From positions 1-64,000 of the forward strand of contig NZ_JAODPB010000001.1 in assembly GCF_025770735.1 (NCBI RefSeq): 64,000 bases of DNA, in the 5' to 3' direction. Below the pieces are notes generated by a model. That model worked only from the letters and a program-made list of their open reading frames with translations, ran no database searches and was not told where the DNA came from. The translations under genes were made by a program, and so were the position numbers. Shown piece after piece: positions 61,552 through 64,000 of the stretch (the stretch's first letter is position 1; each line of letters begins with the position of its first letter). The DNA comes from Shouchella tritolerans. GTDB taxonomy: Bacteria > Bacillota > Bacilli > Bacillales > Bacillaceae_D.

Positions 61552-62541
61552 ATGACAAAAAAACAGTGGTTATGGCCTGTTGCAGCAATCGCCCTTGTCT
61601 TAACTGGCTGCAACGTTGGATATGCAGATGAAGGCGAGCCGAAAAAGCTACGTCTTGGCCATATTCAAAGTGAGTCGAATGCGTGGCATAAAGGCTCACT
61701 CAAATTTGCCGAATTGGTGCATGAAAAAACAGGCGGTTCTGTCAAGGTAGAGGTTTATCCAAGCTCTACTCTTGGCGCCGACCGCGACCTGGTTGAAGGC
61801 ATGCAAATTGGCTCAGTTGATTTTGCTTTAGTAGCTGGCGTTATGTCCAACTTTTATGAACCATACTCGATCTTAGAGCTCCCTTATCTATTCGAAGATT
61901 TGGACCATTTAGAGGAATTTGTCTATGGAGAAGATGGTAAGCGATTGCAAGAGGAGACATTAGAAGCAACAGGAGTAAGAGGGCTGGAGTTTTGGCTCCG
62001 TGGGGCAAGGCAACTTACAACCAATAAGCTTGTTGAGTCACCTGAAGACCTCCGTGGCATAAAAATTCGTGTGCCAAACATTGAGGCGTCTGTAGAAGGC
62101 TGGCAGGCAATGGGGGCAAGCCCAACACCGATGAACTTTGGCGAAGTGTATTCCTCTTTACAGACAGGCGTGATTGACGCACAAGAAAATCCAATTGAGT
62201 TCACCGCAAGTGCGAGAATCCATGAAGTCCAAGACTATCTTGTGATGACGGACCACGTTTTTGGTTATGTGCAATTATTAATGAGTGACAAAACGTACCA
62301 AGAGTTAACAAAGGACGAACAGCAAGCTGTCATGGAAGCGGCTGAAGAAGCTCGTATGTACCAAAATGAAATCGTTTCCGCAGAAGAAGAGAGCGCTTTG
62401 CAAATGATGCTCGATGAAGGCGTCGAGCAAATCGAAGTCGATCAGGAGCCGTTTCGTGAGTCTGTTCAACGTGTCAATGAGAGATTAGCTGATCAATATG
62501 GGAGAGAACTTTACGACACGATTCAAGGGATGAGGGAGTAA
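61552..62541 (+). CDS. dctP: TRAP transporter solute-binding protein DctP
   Basis: A 329-aa extracytoplasmic lipoprotein: signal with lipobox LTGC (Cys21), then LRLGHIQSESNAWHKG, the GADRDLVEGMQIGSVDFA region and RVPNIEASVEGWQAMGASPTP, which carries the Arg that binds the substrate carboxylate. Only 3 nt after the dehydrogenase. Confidence 0.94.
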   Translation: MTKKQWLWPVAAIALVLTGCNVGYADEGEPKKLRLGHIQSESNAWHKGSLKFAELVHEKTGGSVKVEVYPSSTLGADRDLVEGMQIGSVDFALVAGVMSNFYEPYSILELPYLFEDLDHLEEFVYGEDGKRLQEETLEATGVRGLEFWLRGARQLTTNKLVESPEDLRGIKIRVPNIEASVEGWQAMGASPTPMNFGEVYSSLQTGVIDAQENPIEFTASARIHEVQDYLVMTDHVFGYVQLLMSDKTYQELTKDEQQAVMEAAEEARMYQNEIVSAEEESALQMMLDEGVEQIEVDQEPFRESVQRVNERLADQYGRELYDTIQGMRE

Positions 62542-62546
62542 GGCGG

Positions 62547-63053
62547 ATGAATACGTACATTCGAATCATTGATGGTATTAATAATGGAGTTAAGTCGATT
62601 GTATCTGTGATGTTGGCGCTCTTAGCGGTGCTCGTCGTTTTACAAGTAACAACACGGTTTGTCATTAATGTTCCACTAGCATGGACAGAAGAAATTGCTC
62701 GTTATCTAATGATTTATATTGTATTCCTAGGGTCAGGGTTAGCGACACGTCATAATCAGCATATTGCGATTGATTTTTTAGTAGAGGTCATCAACCACAA
62801 AAACAAAGCGAGGTTGCAAACGGTTATTTTAGTGATTAGTGCTGTATTTTTCCTCATTTTAGCCTATTGTGGAGCACAGTTAACGTTCATGGTTATTGGT
62901 CAGTCGACCCCTACATTGCAATATTCAATGGCGTGGGCATATGCAGCGATCCCTCTTGGCGCCGTATTAATGCTATTAAATACTGTTGCCTTGCTTTTGA
63001 AGCCGAAAAAAGTTGCAGGCAGCATAGACAGAATAGTTGGTGAGAGCAAATGA
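62547..63053 (+). CDS. dctQ: TRAP transporter small membrane subunit DctQ
   Basis: A 168-aa protein with four TM helices and the family pattern VPLAWTEEIARYLMIYIVFLG. Overlaps dctM by 4 nt. Confidence 0.93.
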   Translation: MNTYIRIIDGINNGVKSIVSVMLALLAVLVVLQVTTRFVINVPLAWTEEIARYLMIYIVFLGSGLATRHNQHIAIDFLVEVINHKNKARLQTVILVISAVFFLILAYCGAQLTFMVIGQSTPTLQYSMAWAYAAIPLGAVLMLLNTVALLLKPKKVAGSIDRIVGESK

Positions 63054-64000
63054 TCATTGTATTGCTTATATCGTTACTCGTTCTCTTCTTTATCGGTGTG
63101 CCGGTAGCCATTTCACTTGGCTTATCGACAAGTATTGCGATCATTGTAGCAGGCGATATTCCACTATTAACGCTTGCACAGCGAGCGTTTGTGTCCCTTG
63201 ACTCGTTTCCTTTACTGGCGATTCCGTTATTTGTTTTAGCTGGTGTTATGATGGAATATGGCGGAATTTCACAACGGCTCATTAACCTGGCCAATGCGAT
63301 TACTGGCCATTTAACAGGAGGACTCGCTGTTGTGACCGTTGTGACGACGATGTTTTTTGCCGCTATATCAGGATCAAGTGTGGCCGCGACGGCTGCTTTA
63401 GGTGCGATTTTAGTACCGGCAATGATTAGCAGAGGGTATGAAAAAGAATTTTCAGGAGGCGTGCAAGCTGTATCAGGAACACTTGGCATTATTATACCGC
63501 CGAGCATCCCGTTGATTTTGTATGGAACAGCAGTCGGAGCATCGATTGGCGATTTGTTTATTGCCGGGATGGTACCTGGGATCATTATTGGGATTGGCCT
63601 GATTACGACTGTTTATATTATTGCCAAAAAACGGAACTATTCAAAAGAAGAAAAGAAAAGCGGGAAAGAGATTGGCGAGGCTTTTGTAAAAGCCGTGCCA
63701 GCCTTAATTATGCCCGTTATTATTCTAGGCGGAATCTACTCAGGTGTGTTTACAGCAACAGAGGCCGCTGGTGTAGCTGTCGCTTATGCAATCATTGTTG
63801 GTGTGTTTGTTTATAAAACCATTACGTTCGCGAAAATTAGAACCATTTTGTCTCAAGCATCGGTAACGACTGCTACAATCATGCTTATTTTAGCGGCAGC
63901 AGGCTTGTTTAGTTGGATTTTAACAATTGAGAACGTACCGCAGCAAGTGGCCAGCGTCATTACGTCCATTTCCGAAAATCCGTTGGTATTTCTTAGTATT
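63050..64000 (+). CDS. dctM: TRAP transporter large membrane subunit DctM (partial)
   Basis: Starts with ATG at 63050 overlapping the dctQ stop (ATGA) and stays open to the window edge (317 codons; full family proteins are ~425 aa). It begins MIIVLLISLLVLFFIGVPVA; GSSVAATAALGAILVPAM and IIPPSIPLILYG are typical DctM motifs. The 3' third lies outside the window. Confidence 0.94.
   Translation, partial: MIIVLLISLLVLFFIGVPVAISLGLSTSIAIIVAGDIPLLTLAQRAFVSLDSFPLLAIPLFVLAGVMMEYGGISQRLINLANAITGHLTGGLAVVTVVTTMFFAAISGSSVAATAALGAILVPAMISRGYEKEFSGGVQAVSGTLGIIIPPSIPLILYGTAVGASIGDLFIAGMVPGIIIGIGLITTVYIIAKKRNYSKEEKKSGKEIGEAFVKAVPALIMPVIILGGIYSGVFTATEAAGVAVAYAIIVGVFVYKTITFAKIRTILSQASVTTATIMLILAAAGLFSWILTIENVPQQVASVITSISENPLVFLSI

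Overview
The window is the replication-origin region of a Bacillaceae chromosome plus an adjoining accessory island. Gene order (16S rRNA, gyrA, gyrB, remB, recF, yaaA, dnaN, dnaA, oriC, rpmH, rnpA, yidC, khpB, mnmE, mnmG, rsmG, noc, soj, spo0J ... purA, tRNAs, walRKHIJ, htrC, rlmH) is that of Bacillus subtilis and its relatives. The sporulation gene yyaC, noc and two parS sites agree. Protein sequences diverge from B. subtilis in a way that suggests an alkaliphilic relative such as Shouchella (Bacillus) clausii; that species guess is inference. Nearly all core genes point away from oriC (about 11.7-12.1 kb): minus strand to the left, plus strand to the right, so they are co-oriented with replication.

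Layout. 0-0.4 kb: 5' end of a 16S rRNA gene and its promoter (minus). 0.5-2.7 kb: a BcrC-like lipid phosphatase, a stress-type SDR oxidoreductase and a small ORF lie between the rRNA operon and gyrA. 2.7-12.2 kb: the gyrA-dnaA replication cluster, a bipartite oriC with DnaA boxes on both sides of dnaA, and DnaA-trio-like repeats next to dnaN. 12.2-42.3 kb: the conserved right arm, covering RNA/protein maturation, chromosome segregation, the rpsF-ssb-rpsR operon with an S6:S18 leader, gdpP-rplI-dnaC, purA, five tRNAs and the essential WalRK cell-wall operon with its accessory genes, ending at rlmH.

42.3-56.8 kb: an AT-rich accessory island inserted directly after rlmH and packed with defence genes: (i) an orphan TOPRIM-type protein; (ii) a decayed IS3-family element; (iii) a compact three-gene operon of adenosine deaminase-like, HAM1/ITPase-like and SIR2-like proteins, the composition of the recently described Kongming (KomABC) nucleotide-signalling anti-phage system; (iv) a type I restriction-modification operon led by an extra half-size HsdS-like protein behind a promoter with large inverted repeats; (v) a defence-type (UG/DRT, possibly DRT2-like) reverse transcriptase preceded by a structured non-coding RNA.

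56.8-64 kb: a small two-helix membrane protein, a methyltransferase, a truncated VOC protein, and then a catabolic operon: DUF1537 acid-sugar kinase, GntR/FCD regulator, MDR dehydrogenase and a TRAP transporter (DctP, DctQ, DctM; DctM runs off the end). This operon probably imports and degrades a small sugar acid, with a palindrome upstream as the likely operator.

The points most worth following are the KomABC-like operon with an altered catalytic motif in its HAM1 subunit, the RT plus ncRNA (including long stop-free frames in the putative template), the orphan TOPRIM gene, and the island's position at the rlmH 3' end.
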